NCBI RefSeq assembly: GCF_016649425.1
Contig: NZ_JADRCR010000006.1
Location: forward strand, 62,001-126,000
Source of the DNA: Limnobaculum allomyrinae
Lineage (GTDB): Bacteria; Pseudomonadota; Gammaproteobacteria; Enterobacterales; Enterobacteriaceae
Direction of reading: 5' to 3'
DNA: 64,000 nt
Positions within the stretch are counted from its first letter, which is position 1. Each line of letters begins with the position of its first letter. The notes under the pieces were generated by a model. That model was not told the DNA's origin and searched no databases. It was given only the letters and a program-made list of their open reading frames with translations. Made by a program: the position numbers and the translations under genes. This document shows, piece by piece, positions 8,104 to 17,284 of this stretch.

Positions 8104-9627
8104 ATGTCTGAGCAACCTCAAGAGCATGATGCAGCGCAATCTATTGCGGAATTAAATAACGAGCTACAGGCTCGCCGTGAAAAGTTAGTGGCACTGCGCG
8201 AGCAGGGAAATCCGTTCCCGAATGATTTCCGTCGTGATGTGACATCCGACAAACTGCATGCAGAATATGATGGTAAAGAGAACGAAGAGCTGGAAGCATT
8301 AGGCCTGGACGTTGCGATTGCCGGTCGTATGATGACTCGCCGCATTATGGGTAAAGCGTCGTTCGCAACCCTGCAGGATGTGGGCGGTCGCATTCAGATT
8401 TATGTTTCTCGTGACGATCTGCCAGAAGGCATCTATAACGAGCAGTTTAAGAAGTGGGATCTGGGGGATATTATCTCTGCCCGCGGTAAACTGTTTAAAA
8501 CCAAAACCGGTGAGCTGTCAGTTCACTGCCATGAAGTTCGCCTGTTAACTAAAGCATTACGCCCACTGCCGGATAAATTCCATGGCCTGGCGGATCAGGA
8601 AACTCGCTATCGCCAACGTTATTTAGATTTGATCACCAATGACGATTCCCGTCGTACCTTTGTGATTCGCTCTAAAATCATGGCGGCTATCCGTAATTTC
8701 ATGGTGAAACGTGACTTTATGGAAGTCGAAACCCCAATGATGCAGGTCATCCCGGGTGGTGCTACTGCGCGTCCATTTATTACTCATCATAATGCGCTGG
8801 ATATCGATATGTACCTGCGTATTGCGCCAGAACTGTACCTGAAGCGTCTGGTGGTGGGTGGCTTTGAGCGGGTGTTCGAAATTAACCGTAACTTCCGCAA
8901 CGAAGGGGTTTCTCCACGTCATAACCCAGAATTCACCATGATTGAGCTGTATATGGCCTATGCCGATTACAAAGACTTAATTGTGCTGACCGAAGATCTG
9001 TTCCGCACCCTGACTCAGGAAGTGTTGGGCACCACTACAGTGGAATATGGCGATCAGACTTTTGATTTTGGTAAGCCATTTACCAAAATGACCATGAAAG
9101 AGGCAATTTGCCACTATCGTCCGGAAACCAATGTTGCCGATTTAGATGATATGGATAAGGCGAAAGCCATTGCTGAATCTTTAGGTATTAAAGTTGAGAA
9201 GAGCTGGGGCTTAGGCCGCGTTCAGTGTGAAATCTTTGAAGAAACCGCTGAAAGCCATCTGATTCAACCAACGTTCATCACCGAGTACCCGGCTGAAGTG
9301 TCACCTCTGGCTCGTCGTAATGATGATAATCCGTTCATCACCGATCGCTTTGAGTTCTTTATCGGCGGTCGTGAAATCGGTAATGGCTTCTCCGAGCTGA
9401 ATGATGCAGAAGATCAGGCTCAGCGTTTTGCCGATCAGGTTAGTCAGAAAGATGCCGGTGATGATGAAGCGATGTTCTATGATGAAGATTATGTCACCGC
9501 ACTGGAGCATGGTTTACCGCCAACGGCTGGTTTAGGTATTGGTATTGACCGTATGGTGATGCTATTAACCAATAGCCACACTATCCGTGACGTTATCCTG
9601 TTCCCGGCGATGCGTCCGGTGAAATAA
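8104..9627 (+). CDS. lysS: Lysine--tRNA ligase (class II)
   Basis: This 507-residue class IIb synthetase charges tRNA-Lys. Visible parts are the N-terminal OB-fold anticodon-binding domain (about residues 55-170, with [19 protein letters not shown]), class II motif 2 ([20 protein letters not shown]) and motif 3 ([12 protein letters not shown]). Length matches LysS (about 505). It lies 17 bp after prfB in the same operon and is closed by a strong terminator at 9649-9675. Confidence 0.97.
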   Translation: MSEQPQEHDAAQSIAELNNELQARREKLVALREQGNPFPNDFRRDVTSDKLHAEYDGKENEELEALGLDVAIAGRMMTRRIMGKASFATLQDVGGRIQIYVSRDDLPEGIYNEQFKKWDLGDIISARGKLFKTKTGELSVHCHEVRLLTKALRPLPDKFHGLADQETRYRQRYLDLITNDDSRRTFVIRSKIMAAIRNFMVKRDFMEVETPMMQVIPGGATARPFITHHNALDIDMYLRIAPELYLKRLVVGGFERVFEINRNFRNEGVSPRHNPEFTMIELYMAYADYKDLIVLTEDLFRTLTQEVLGTTTVEYGDQTFDFGKPFTKMTMKEAICHYRPETNVADLDDMDKAKAIAESLGIKVEKSWGLGRVQCEIFEETAESHLIQPTFITEYPAEVSPLARRNDDNPFITDRFEFFIGGREIGNGFSELNDAEDQAQRFADQVSQKDAGDDEAMFYDEDYVTALEHGLPPTAGLGIGIDRMVMLLTNSHTIRDVILFPAMRPVK

Positions 9628-9648
9628 CCGAAGCTATTCAACAAGAAT

Positions 9649-9675
9649 AAGGGGAGCGTTGGCTCCCCTTTTTTT
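9649..9675 (+). terminator. Rho-independent terminator of prfB-lysS
   Basis: AAGGGGAGC, a four-base loop (GTTG), GCTCCCCTT, then a run of T residues to 9675. Confidence 0.93.
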
Positions 9676-9887
9676 GGCATTTTTGTCAGAGCCTGAAATT
9701 AATTTCATGTTTTTATTATAAAAATTGAATTTATTTTTAATGTAAATCAATTATGATAGTCAGGTATTAAGACTGTTAAGTGAACACCTTCCCTATTTTA
9801 TTGTCGAAATGTAACCGTAATGCGTATACCTGTGCATTACAGGAGAGTGCGTCACCTGTTTTTTATAAATAAAGGATCATTTAGACC

Positions 9888-10559
9888 ATGATGAAGAAAA
9901 TAGCGTTAGGGATAGGCGTTAGCGCCATGGTGTTACTGGGCGGATGCGCAACCGAGTCCTCTCGTAGTGTGGAAGTGCCTAAAGTGGCTTCTTATAACAC
10001 CAATTATCAGGGCGCACGTAGCCCGATCTCTGTAGGTAAGTTTGATAACCGCTCCAATTATATGAATGGTGTGTTCTCCGATGGTGTTGATCGTCTGGGG
10101 AATCAGTCTAAAACGATTCTTATGACTCATCTGCAGCAAACCGGGCGCTTTAATGTATTAGATCGCGCCAATATGGAAGAGATTAAGAGCGAAGCAAAAA
10201 TGGCCGGCAAAAGTCAGCAGCTAAAAGGTGCTGATTATGTGGTTACCGGTGACGTAACGGAATTTGGTCGTAAAGAAGTGGGTGACCGTCAGTTATTTGG
10301 TATTTTAGGCAGAGGCAAAACCCAGATTGCTTACGCTAAAGTTAACCTGAATATTGTTAATGTACGCACCTCTGAAGTGGTTTACTCAGTACAGGGCGCG
10401 GGTGAATACGAACTGTCTAACCGTGAAGTGATTGGATTTGGTGGTACCGCCAGCTATGACTCAACCCTGAATGGTAAAGTTCTGGATTTAGCTATTCGTG
10501 AGGCGGTGAATAATCTGGTCACCGGTATTGAAAACGGTTCCTGGAAACCAGCACAATAA
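9888..10559 (+). CDS. CsgG/HfaB-family outer-membrane lipoprotein
   Basis: A 223-residue exported lipoprotein. The signal peptide MKKIALGIGVSAMVLLGGC ends in a lipobox, with the lipidated Cys near residue 20. The body has the CsgG/FlgO/PelC-like nucleotide-hydrolase-related fold (SKTILMTHLQQTGRFNVLDR, LKGADYVVTGDVTEF). CsgG proper is a curli pore; this shorter relative has no curli neighbours. It is the first gene of a trio with DUF4810 and DUF799 lipoproteins, a conserved grouping also known from Neisseria (the GNA1162 neighbourhood), probably an envelope assembly or transport complex. Confidence 0.85.
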   Translation: MMKKIALGIGVSAMVLLGGCATESSRSVEVPKVASYNTNYQGARSPISVGKFDNRSNYMNGVFSDGVDRLGNQSKTILMTHLQQTGRFNVLDRANMEEIKSEAKMAGKSQQLKGADYVVTGDVTEFGRKEVGDRQLFGILGRGKTQIAYAKVNLNIVNVRTSEVVYSVQGAGEYELSNREVIGFGGTASYDSTLNGKVLDLAIREAVNNLVTGIENGSWKPAQ

Positions 10560-10577
10560 TCAGATGGAATAGCCATA

Positions 10578-10934
10578 ATGAAATTAGGATACAAAGCAGG
10601 GTTGCTGCTGGTAGCTGCTGTGCTGGGTGGCTGTATGAATGCTCCCAAGCCTATTTATAGTTGGGATAATTATCAGGATACGGTTTATGAGTATTACAAA
10701 CTTGAAACCGGGCCTGAAGAGCAGATAGCAGCCCTTAAAGTGGCGATAGAAAAGGCGAAAGCCAAAGATCTTCCTGTTCCTCCAGGGTTACATGCCCATT
10801 TAGGTCTGCTGTATAGCAATACCGGACATCCTGAACTGGCCGGAAGTGAGTTTGAAGCAGAGAAGGTGCTGTTTCCTGAATCCGCACCCTTTATGGAATT
10901 TCTGCAGAAGAAGTTAAAGGGAGGCAAGAAATGA
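10578..10934 (+). CDS. DUF4810-type lipoprotein
   Basis: A 118-residue lipoprotein with a signal peptide ending in AAVLGGC and a predicted helical, TPR-like body (EEQIAALKVAIEKAKAKD, LHAHLGLLYSNTGHPELA, FEAEKVLFPES). Its length and its place between a CsgG-like and a DUF799 lipoprotein match DUF4810 proteins. It starts 18 bp after the CsgG-like gene and its end overlaps the next start, so it is translated as part of the same operon. Function is unknown beyond a probable scaffold at the outer membrane. Confidence 0.8.
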   Translation: MKLGYKAGLLLVAAVLGGCMNAPKPIYSWDNYQDTVYEYYKLETGPEEQIAALKVAIEKAKAKDLPVPPGLHAHLGLLYSNTGHPELAGSEFEAEKVLFPESAPFMEFLQKKLKGGKK

Positions 10935-11587
10935 GACATTTAATCGCCCTGACGGGATTAATCGCGACGTTGCTGCTGGCCGGTTGTGCTAAACCCGTTG
11001 ATTATGATTATTCGGCCTTCCGACAAAGTCAGCCGAAAAGCATCTTAGTATTATTGCCTCAAAACTCATCGCCGGAAGTGAATGCCAGCCATGGTGTTTT
11101 ATCTCAGGTGACTTTGCCACTGGCGGAGTCGGGATACTACGTATTCCCGGTAGCGGTAGTTGAAGAAGTTTTCAAACAAAATGGTATGACGAATGCCCAT
11201 GATATTCAGGGCGTGAGTGCCACTAAGCTGAGAGAGATTTTCGCAGCCGATGCTGTGCTTTATCTGGAGGTCACTGATTATGGTACCTCCTATAAAGTAA
11301 TTACCAGTGAGTCACGGGTAACGGTAAGCGGCAAACTGGTTGATCTGAAAACCGGTCAACAGTTATGGAGTGGTTCCGCGACTGCCTCTTCCGCGGAAGG
11401 AGATTCGGGTAATAATGGTATTTTGGGTATGTTGCTTCAGGCAGCGATTAATCAAATTAGCCATACGTTATCAGATAAAAGTTATGACATTGCCGGTATT
11501 ACCGCCGCGCGCCTGCTCTCCGCCGGCAGACCAAGCGGTATTCTTTATGGCCCTCGTTCGCCAAAATATGGTAAAGAAGCCGAGTAA
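10931..11587 (+). CDS. DUF799 (GNA1162-family) lipoprotein
   Basis: A 218-residue lipoprotein with LLLAGC lipobox and a DUF799/GNA1162 body (PKSILVLLPQNSSPEVNAS, GYYVFPVAVVEEVFKQNGM, FAADAVLYLEVTDYGTSY). The ATG overlaps the stop of the DUF4810 gene (ATGA). It completes the three-lipoprotein operon, which ends in a strong terminator at 11612-11648. Neisseria GNA1162 is a structurally TolB/CsgG-related surface lipoprotein; the role here is unproven. Confidence 0.82.
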   Translation: MRHLIALTGLIATLLLAGCAKPVDYDYSAFRQSQPKSILVLLPQNSSPEVNASHGVLSQVTLPLAESGYYVFPVAVVEEVFKQNGMTNAHDIQGVSATKLREIFAADAVLYLEVTDYGTSYKVITSESRVTVSGKLVDLKTGQQLWSGSATASSAEGDSGNNGILGMLLQAAINQISHTLSDKSYDIAGITAARLLSAGRPSGILYGPRSPKYGKEAE

Positions 11588-11611
11588 TCTTAGCGGTTAT
11601 AGCTAGTTTCC

Positions 11612-11648
11612 CGGGCCACGTGATGTCATACCGCGTGGCCCGTTTTTT
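11612..11648 (+). terminator. Terminator of the lipoprotein trio
   Basis: CGGGCCACG pairs with CGTGGCCCG and is followed by six T residues. It may also serve the convergent focA-like gene ending at 11655. Confidence 0.9.
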
Positions 11649-11654
11649 ATGCAT

Positions 11655-12596
11655 TCAGGCAGCTTTAGATTCGGGTGGCGATGGGGGAGACGCACTACTT
11701 TTGGGTTCTAAAGGCATGACATTGGCATTGGTTGGTGCCTTATCAATGGTGTTTCGCAGATACATAAACCAGAAAGGTAAGCCAACAAGCAAACCACCCA
11801 GAATATTGCCGATGGTCACCGGCAGCAGATTCTTCAGTAAGAAATTAGCCAGCGTCAGATCGGAAAATTGTTCAACGGAAACGCCAACTGAAAGCCAAAA
11901 TTCAGGGGCAGCAAAGTTTTTAATCGCAATTCCCATCGGGATCATAAACATATTAGCGATACTATGTTCGAAGCCGCTGGCGACAAACATTGCGATGGGC
12001 AGGATGAGAATAAACATTTTATCCATCAAACTTTTACCCGCGTAACTCATCCATACCGCCAGACAGACCATCAGATTGGCCATCAGACCAAGAAAAACTG
12101 CCTGGGTAAAGCTATGGTGCAGTTTATATTGTGCGGTATTCAATACGTTCAATCCCCATTGCCCATTAGCCGCAGTGTGCTGACCGGCAAACCAGATGAT
12201 AGCAACCAGAAACAGCGCACCAAAAAAGTTACCGATATAGACATGAGTCCAGTTGGTGAGCATTTGGCCTAAGCTAATTTTGCCACTGGCTTTGGCGACG
12301 CTGGTTAAAATGGTAGAGGTGAACAAATCAACCCCGCAGGCAACCACTAACATTAGCCCTAATGAAAAGCAGGCGCCTCCCAGAAATTTAGCCCACCCGT
12401 ACGGGGCGCTGGCAGTTCCGGTAGTGGCAGTAATGTAGAAGACAAAAGCGATAGAGATAAATAAGCCGGCAAGAATGGCGGAGATATAAACCTGACTCAG
12501 CGGTTTACTGGTTTTATAGATACCGGCATTTTCTGCAATTTTGGCCATCTCCGGGGCGGAAAAGCAACTAACGCCGTTTGCATGGGGATTATCCAT
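11655..12596 (-). CDS. focA: FocA-type formate/nitrite channel
   Basis: A 313-residue FNT-family protein. It has the six-helix pattern and family motifs: FVFYITATTGT, GLMLVVACGVDLFTST, GNFFGALFLVA, TANGQWGLNVLNTAQYK, LMANLMVCLAVWMSYAGKS, and ASGFEHSIANMFMIPMGIAI. These match E. coli FocA closely, including the pore histidine in FEHSIANM. The start at 12596 (MDNPHANG) is preferred over the 20-residue longer frame because of a GAGAGAG upstream and alignment to FocA. It carries an unusual Pro/Ser-rich C-terminal tail. No pflB gene follows, unlike the E. coli focA-pflB operon, so formate versus nitrite specificity is a homology call. Confidence 0.85.
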   Translation of the reverse strand: MDNPHANGVSCFSAPEMAKIAENAGIYKTSKPLSQVYISAILAGLFISIAFVFYITATTGTASAPYGWAKFLGGACFSLGLMLVVACGVDLFTSTILTSVAKASGKISLGQMLTNWTHVYIGNFFGALFLVAIIWFAGQHTAANGQWGLNVLNTAQYKLHHSFTQAVFLGLMANLMVCLAVWMSYAGKSLMDKMFILILPIAMFVASGFEHSIANMFMIPMGIAIKNFAAPEFWLSVGVSVEQFSDLTLANFLLKNLLPVTIGNILGGLLVGLPFWFMYLRNTIDKAPTNANVMPLEPKSSASPPSPPESKAA

Positions 12597-13162
12597 AATG
12601 TGTACTCTCTCAGTTATCAATAATGGCATTAACCGTAGATAGCGGTAGTTGGTCATTAACTCGGCTTTCGTTGCTTCGCTATCTGCACATTTGGGGTGTT
12701 AAGTTATTGGTGTCGAAATCGATCAGCGGTGTGGGTTTCTTGTGTGATGAGCGATATCATGACAATGATTAACAAGCATTTTTTATGCCATAGTGGGTGT
12801 TTTTTAATCAGTTGAAAATAAAGTATAAATTTTAAATAACTGAGATTGTCAGACAGTTTCAGCAGAAATGTCGACGATAATGTATCGTCATTCATAGCTG
12901 ATAGATTGAGTGATGGTATTTGGACAAATAAGCTTTATTTATATATTAGCAATATATTAATAATATTTACTTTATTAAATGAGAACTACTCGTATATAAT
13001 AATGATTATCAAACTTGATTGAACAATGATATTTATTTTCTTTTACGACAATAACCTATGTCTATAATAGGCATATTCTATCTGCAATATCCCCTCAGAG
13101 TGCTATACTATTTAAATATTAATCAGGCACTCCAATGTTAAAATACAATGAGGACACGGATA
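12597..13162. other. AT-rich divergent spacer, focA / dps
   Basis: This 566-bp stretch holds the leftward focA and rightward dps promoters. I see no convincing ORF. ATAATAATGATTATCAAAC at about 12997-13015 resembles a degenerate Fur or iron-box half-repeat, which would suit dps, but the match is weak. Confidence 0.4.
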
Positions 13163-13666
13163 ATGAGTACAGTTAAATCATTAAAAGCAAAAGAGTCAAA
13201 ATTAGCGTTCACACGCCTTGATATTGAAGAAAGTGTAAAATTATCCTCAATTAAGACCTTAAATCACATGGTTGCTCAACTGGCCGATTTGGCGTTGATT
13301 ACTAAGCAAGCCCATTGGAATATGAAGGGTGCTAACTTTATCAGCGCTCATGAAATGATTGATGGTTTCCGTGATGTGCTACTGGCTCATCAAGATACTT
13401 TTGCTGAGCGTGTGGTTCAGTTCGGCGGTACCGCAATGGGCACTTTACAGGCTGTAGCCGTTGCGACAACCCTGAAGGCTTATCCAACGGATATTTACAC
13501 AGTTAAAGACCATCTGACTGCGCTGGCAGACCGTTATGCGGTTGTGGCTAATGAAATGCGTAAAGCGATTACTGAAGCAGAAGATGAAGACGTGGCTGAT
13601 ATGTTAACTGCCGCTTCCCGCGATCTGGATAAATTCGTGTGGTTTATTGAAGCTCATTTGGCTTAA
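13163..13666 (+). CDS. dps: Dps ferritin-like DNA-protection protein
   Basis: A 167-residue Dps. The protein forms a dodecamer that binds DNA and oxidises Fe2+ with peroxide. Seen here are the Lys-rich N-terminus ([13 protein letters not shown]), the ferroxidase segment [27 protein letters not shown] with the conserved His/Asp/Glu ligands, and the C-terminal [16 protein letters not shown]. The start at 13163 matches E. coli Dps; the frame is open to 13148 but adds a non-family extension. It is monocistronic, with a terminator at 13694-13726. Confidence 0.96.
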   Translation: MSTVKSLKAKESKLAFTRLDIEESVKLSSIKTLNHMVAQLADLALITKQAHWNMKGANFISAHEMIDGFRDVLLAHQDTFAERVVQFGGTAMGTLQAVAVATTLKAYPTDIYTVKDHLTALADRYAVVANEMRKAITEAEDEDVADMLTAASRDLDKFVWFIEAHLA

Positions 13667-13693
13667 TAACTTGTAGTAATAAGATAAATAATT

Positions 13694-13726
13694 AACCCCT
13701 CTGATAGTAATATCAGAGGGGTTTTT
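13694..13726 (+). terminator. Terminator of dps
   Basis: AACCCCTCTGATA, loop GTAA, TATCAGAGGGGTT, then T residues. Confidence 0.94.
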
Positions 13727-13869
13727 GTTATATAAACTTAAAATATATCAGCTCTGTTTTTATCATTTCAAACACTAATCATAATTACAGGTGTTGTACT
13801 GAGATAATCTTTATTTCTGTATCAAAAGTATTATTTTTCAGGATGGTAATATTGATTGCTACCAATAAT

Positions 13870-13904
13870 AAAGCACCGCCTTTAAATAAAAGAGGCGGTG
13901 CTTT
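13870..13904. terminator. Terminator of the LysR gene
   Basis: AAAGCACCGCCT and AGGCGGTGCTTT form a 12-bp stem with T-rich flanks; it sits 4 bp past the LysR stop on the reverse strand and may act in both directions. Confidence 0.85.
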
Positions 13905-13908
13905 ATTA

Positions 13909-14823
13909 TTATTTTTTCTTTTCCACTAAACGCTGCTCAAGGTTATTAATCAGATAATCTTTAAATAACGATAGTCTGGCCGGATAGTGTTCACGCCGCT
14001 TGTAATACAGATTGATATCAAAGGTGCTGGCCATATAGTTCTCCAGAATACTGACCAGATGCCCCTGACGAATATCCTCTTCCACTAAAGACTTTGGCAG
14101 ATAAGCGATGCCCGCGTGGTTAAGAGCCAGTCGTTTGAGAATCTCTGAGTTATCGCATTCAAAAAAATTCGGAATGTTATAGATGCTGACTTTACCATTC
14201 AGGAAGAATTGCCATTTGTTACCACCTACCAGGCTCTTGGAATACAGGCAGCGATGGTCAGCTAAATCTTCCGGGCTTTGTGGCGCAGGATGCTGGCTCA
14301 AATAGCGAGATGAGGCAACGGTGACCAGCGGTTCACTGACTAAACGTTTACGTACGTCTGAAGAGTCATGGTCGATTTTGCCCTTATAGCTGGCCTGTGC
14401 CCGAATAGAGAAATCGACCTCATCCACCAGGTTCACCGGGAATGGATTAATAAACAGCTTCACCTTAATTTTGGGATACTCAATTAAGAAGCTGGAGATA
14501 ATGTCCACCAAATGTTCGGTGGCAAACAGCGGGGTAGAAGCAATACGAATCAGGCCAATATAGTCATTGCCGGTACTCATTACCTCTTCAATCATCTCAC
14601 GGGCATCCCGCGCCAGTGGTTCAAACTTCTCATAAAGATGCATACCGGTTTGGGAAGGGGATACCCGACGAGTGGAACGTTTTAACAGGCTAACGCCCAT
14701 CTCTTTTTCTAACTCAGCAACCCAGCGGCTGGCAGCCGAAACTGAAATATTAAATTCTTCCGCTGCTTTACTTAATGAGCCTGATTTAACCACGGCACAG
14801 AAGAAGATAATTTTATCCAGCAT
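13909..14823 (-). CDS. LysR-family transcriptional regulator
   Basis: A 304-residue LysR-type regulator. The N-terminal winged HTH is clear (GSLSKAAEEFNISVSAASRWVAELEKEMG, with RRVSPSQTG after it), followed by a periplasmic-binding-fold effector domain (IGLIRIASTPLFATEHLVDIISSFL and DHRCLYSKSLVGG). It lies beyond the thiolase gene on the same strand as the GntP/CoA-transferase/SDR/thiolase unit and may regulate it; the 417-bp gap means its own promoter is likely. The effector is unknown. Confidence 0.85.
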   Translation of the reverse strand: MLDKIIFFCAVVKSGSLSKAAEEFNISVSAASRWVAELEKEMGVSLLKRSTRRVSPSQTGMHLYEKFEPLARDAREMIEEVMSTGNDYIGLIRIASTPLFATEHLVDIISSFLIEYPKIKVKLFINPFPVNLVDEVDFSIRAQASYKGKIDHDSSDVRKRLVSEPLVTVASSRYLSQHPAPQSPEDLADHRCLYSKSLVGGNKWQFFLNGKVSIYNIPNFFECDNSEILKRLALNHAGIAYLPKSLVEEDIRQGHLVSILENYMASTFDINLYYKRREHYPARLSLFKDYLINNLEQRLVEKKK

Positions 14824-15240
14824 GACGATACTCCTACTTTATTGTTTTTCATTGTTGTTATATTCGCCACGTTATTTGAAGCAAAACGACAGGTTTGGAA
14901 CAATCTACGCTGGCTGGCGGTAAAAAATAATCTATCCCTTAAACGGGACACTCGTCCCAATAGTATATTTTACGATCTCTTATTGTGCAGGTCGCTCTGA
15001 GCGCTCACAAAATGGGAGGATGGATAGGTTCTGTCTATTCAGAGGGAATAAAAAAACCTCCTGAACGAATGTACAAGAGGTCAGATTACAGGCTAAAGCT
15101 AATTAAATCGCTCTTCCGGCCGGGCACTTGAGTGATAGGCCCACATCGTCATTACGGCCGGAATATCCACTGAAATCGGATCAGACAAACAACAACCTCA
15201 CCCCCAAAAAATTCAGCGGTGAGGTATTCAAGCGATAAAA
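14824..15240. other. Spacer between lysR and thiolase gene
   Basis: This holds the lysR promoter, a dispersed palindromic repeat (15116-15168) and an 8-bp-stem hairpin ACCTCACC/GGTGAGGT at 15195-15225 that could terminate the thiolase transcript. No ORF is supported. Confidence 0.5.
15116..15168. repeat. Short dispersed palindromic repeat, copy 2
   Basis: CCGGCCG (15116-15122) and CGGCCGG (15155-15161) enclose a 32-nt loop, followed by AATATCC. Arrangement and flanks match 2705-2758. Confidence 0.65.
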
Positions 15241-16452
15241 TCAGAGGTTCTTAATTACGATAGCCACACCCATACCGCCACCAATACACAGTGAAGCCAG
15301 ACCATACTGATTATGGCGACGCTTCATTTCGTGAATCAGTGAAACGGTAATACGACCGCCGCTGGCACCCAGCGGATGACCAAGGGCAATAGCGCCACCG
15401 TTCACGTTGGTATGAGGTAATATCGATTCCACGCTACAACCATGTTCTTGTGACAGTTCACGTAACACTCCCAGAGACTGGGCAGCAAAGGCTTCGTTTA
15501 GCTCAATCAGCTCCATATCCTGAAGGCGCATACCGGCATTTTTTAACGCTTTGCTAATTGCCGGTACCGGGCCAAGGCCCATCACTTTAGGATCAACACC
15601 GGCTTGTGCATAGGAAACGATTTCAGCAATGGGCTTCAGACCGTACTTCTCTACCGCTTTTTCACTGGCAACGATCAACGCACAGGCGCTGTCATTCAGG
15701 CCGGAAGCATTGGCGGCAGTGACGGTACCACCCTCTTTTTTAAAGGCAGTGCGCAGCTTTTCCATATCGGCGAGAGTAGTAAAAGGCTTGATATACTCAT
15801 CAGTATCAAAAGTAACCGGCCCTTTACGTCCCGGAACCATAACCGGAACGATTTCATCGCGAAATTTTCCTTGTTCCTGAGCCGCGCCGGCTTTTTGCTG
15901 ACTGGCCAGCGCAAAGTCATCTTGCTCCTGACGGCTGATATGATGTTTTTCAGCGATATTTTCAGCCGTAACGCCCATATGAATCTGGTTCATGGCATCC
16001 ATTAAGCCATCAATCAGCATGGAGTCTTCCAGCGTCATATTCCCCATCTTCACGCCGTTACGTATTTTTCCCGGCATCAGAAACGGTGCAGAGGACATAT
16101 TCTCCATACCGGCAGCCATGACCAGATCCGCATCGCCCGCTTTAATATGCGAGGCGGCATCCATAATGGTTTTCATGCCGCTGCCACACAGCATATTCAG
16201 GGTGTAGGCAGGAACGGAATCTGGCACACCAGCTTTTAATGCTGCCTGACGACCCGGGCCCTGACCCTGACCGGCACTCAACACATTACCGACAATCACT
16301 TCATCCAGCCATTCTGGTTTAACACCTGACTTTTCCAGTGTCTTTTGCATCACTTGTGCAGCAATATCGCTGGCAGGTAATGAGGATAAGGTTCCGCAGA
16401 AGCTGCCGATTGCCGCACGCTGGGCGGCAACAATGTATACTTTATTCGTCAT
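15241..16452 (-). CDS. atoB: Acetyl-CoA C-acetyltransferase (thiolase)
   Basis: A 403-residue biosynthetic/degradative thiolase interconverting acetoacetyl-CoA + CoA and two acetyl-CoA. The nucleophilic Cys is in TLNMLCGSGMK at about residue 89, the His motif is NVNGGAIALGHPLGASGGR, and the C-terminal acid-base Cys is in GLASLCIGGGMGVA. It is the last gene of the unit gntP-type permease, CoA-transferase, SDR, thiolase, so it probably cleaves acetoacetyl-CoA made by the CoA-transferase. Confidence 0.93.
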   Translation of the reverse strand: MTNKVYIVAAQRAAIGSFCGTLSSLPASDIAAQVMQKTLEKSGVKPEWLDEVIVGNVLSAGQGQGPGRQAALKAGVPDSVPAYTLNMLCGSGMKTIMDAASHIKAGDADLVMAAGMENMSSAPFLMPGKIRNGVKMGNMTLEDSMLIDGLMDAMNQIHMGVTAENIAEKHHISRQEQDDFALASQQKAGAAQEQGKFRDEIVPVMVPGRKGPVTFDTDEYIKPFTTLADMEKLRTAFKKEGGTVTAANASGLNDSACALIVASEKAVEKYGLKPIAEIVSYAQAGVDPKVMGLGPVPAISKALKNAGMRLQDMELIELNEAFAAQSLGVLRELSQEHGCSVESILPHTNVNGGAIALGHPLGASGGRITVSLIHEMKRRHNQYGLASLCIGGGMGVAIVIKNL

Positions 16453-16471
16453 ATATCACCTTCCAATGCGT

Positions 16472-17203
16472 TTACAGCGTTAATCCACCGTCAATTTTCA
16501 GAACCTGACCGGTAATAAATTTGGCCTTTTCAGACGCCAGGAACAGTACCCCTTCAGCAATATCTTCTGCTGTAGCCATACGGCCAAGTGGGGTTTTATT
16601 ATTGATGCCTTCCAGCACTTTTTCCGGCAGGTCTTTGGTCATTGGGGTTTCAGTGAAGCCAGGTGCCACGCAGTTGGCGCGAATTTGTGCCCCTTTACGA
16701 GCGAACTCTTTAGCCCAGCCCTTGGTCATAGCGATAACGCCGCCTTTAGTGGCCGCATAGTTGCTTTGACCAATGTTGCCATCGGTACCCACGATAGAAG
16801 ACATGGTAATGATGGAGCCTTTGCCGTTTTCAGTCATCAGCGCCACGATGGCCTGAGTCATATTGAAAACGCCTTTCAGGTTAACGTTGAGTACTGCGTC
16901 CCAGTCATCTTCAGTCATTTTGCCGATCATGGCATCGCGGGTGATACCGGCGTTGTTAACCAGAACATCGATTTGGCCGAACTCGGCTTTTACTGCATCA
17001 ACAAAAGCGGTAATAGCAGGGCGATCGCATACGTTCAGTTTGGCAGGACGTACATTTGGATATTGGTTTTCCAGTGATTTTAGCTCTTGCTCGTTCATAT
17101 CAACGGCAAAAATCATTTTGGCTCCGGCTTGTGAAAATTTCTTCACGATTTCCAGACCAATTCCCCGACCTGCACCAGTAACGACACAAATTTTGTTTAA
17201 CAT
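16472..17203 (-). CDS. SDR-family 3-hydroxyacyl/3-hydroxybutyrate dehydrogenase (FabG/PhaB-like)
   Basis: A 243-residue classical short-chain dehydrogenase. The cofactor motif TGAGRGIG is at residues 9-16, VLVNNAGITRDAM follows, and the catalytic Ser and YxxxK are in SSIVGTDGNIGQSNYAATKGG. By sequence it is FabG/acetoacetyl-CoA-reductase-like; in this operon it could equally oxidise 3-hydroxybutyrate or 3-hydroxybutyryl-CoA. The start at 17203 (MLNKICVVTG) has GGAG 7 bases upstream; the longer frame to 17224 lacks support. It lies between the CoA-transferase and thiolase genes. Confidence 0.88.
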   Translation of the reverse strand: MLNKICVVTGAGRGIGLEIVKKFSQAGAKMIFAVDMNEQELKSLENQYPNVRPAKLNVCDRPAITAFVDAVKAEFGQIDVLVNNAGITRDAMIGKMTEDDWDAVLNVNLKGVFNMTQAIVALMTENGKGSIITMSSIVGTDGNIGQSNYAATKGGVIAMTKGWAKEFARKGAQIRANCVAPGFTETPMTKDLPEKVLEGINNKTPLGRMATAEDIAEGVLFLASEKAKFITGQVLKIDGGLTL

Positions 17204-17284
17204 AATTTTTCTCCAGTTGAGCATAGACGTAAATAATGGGGTTGATTGCCGCGCCGGATGATGAATGGCGCGGCAATACGGGTG

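Noticed and set aside
9888..11587. Curli secretion operon
   Set aside because: Only the CsgG fold is shared; csgA, B, E and F are absent and the partners are DUF4810 and DUF799.
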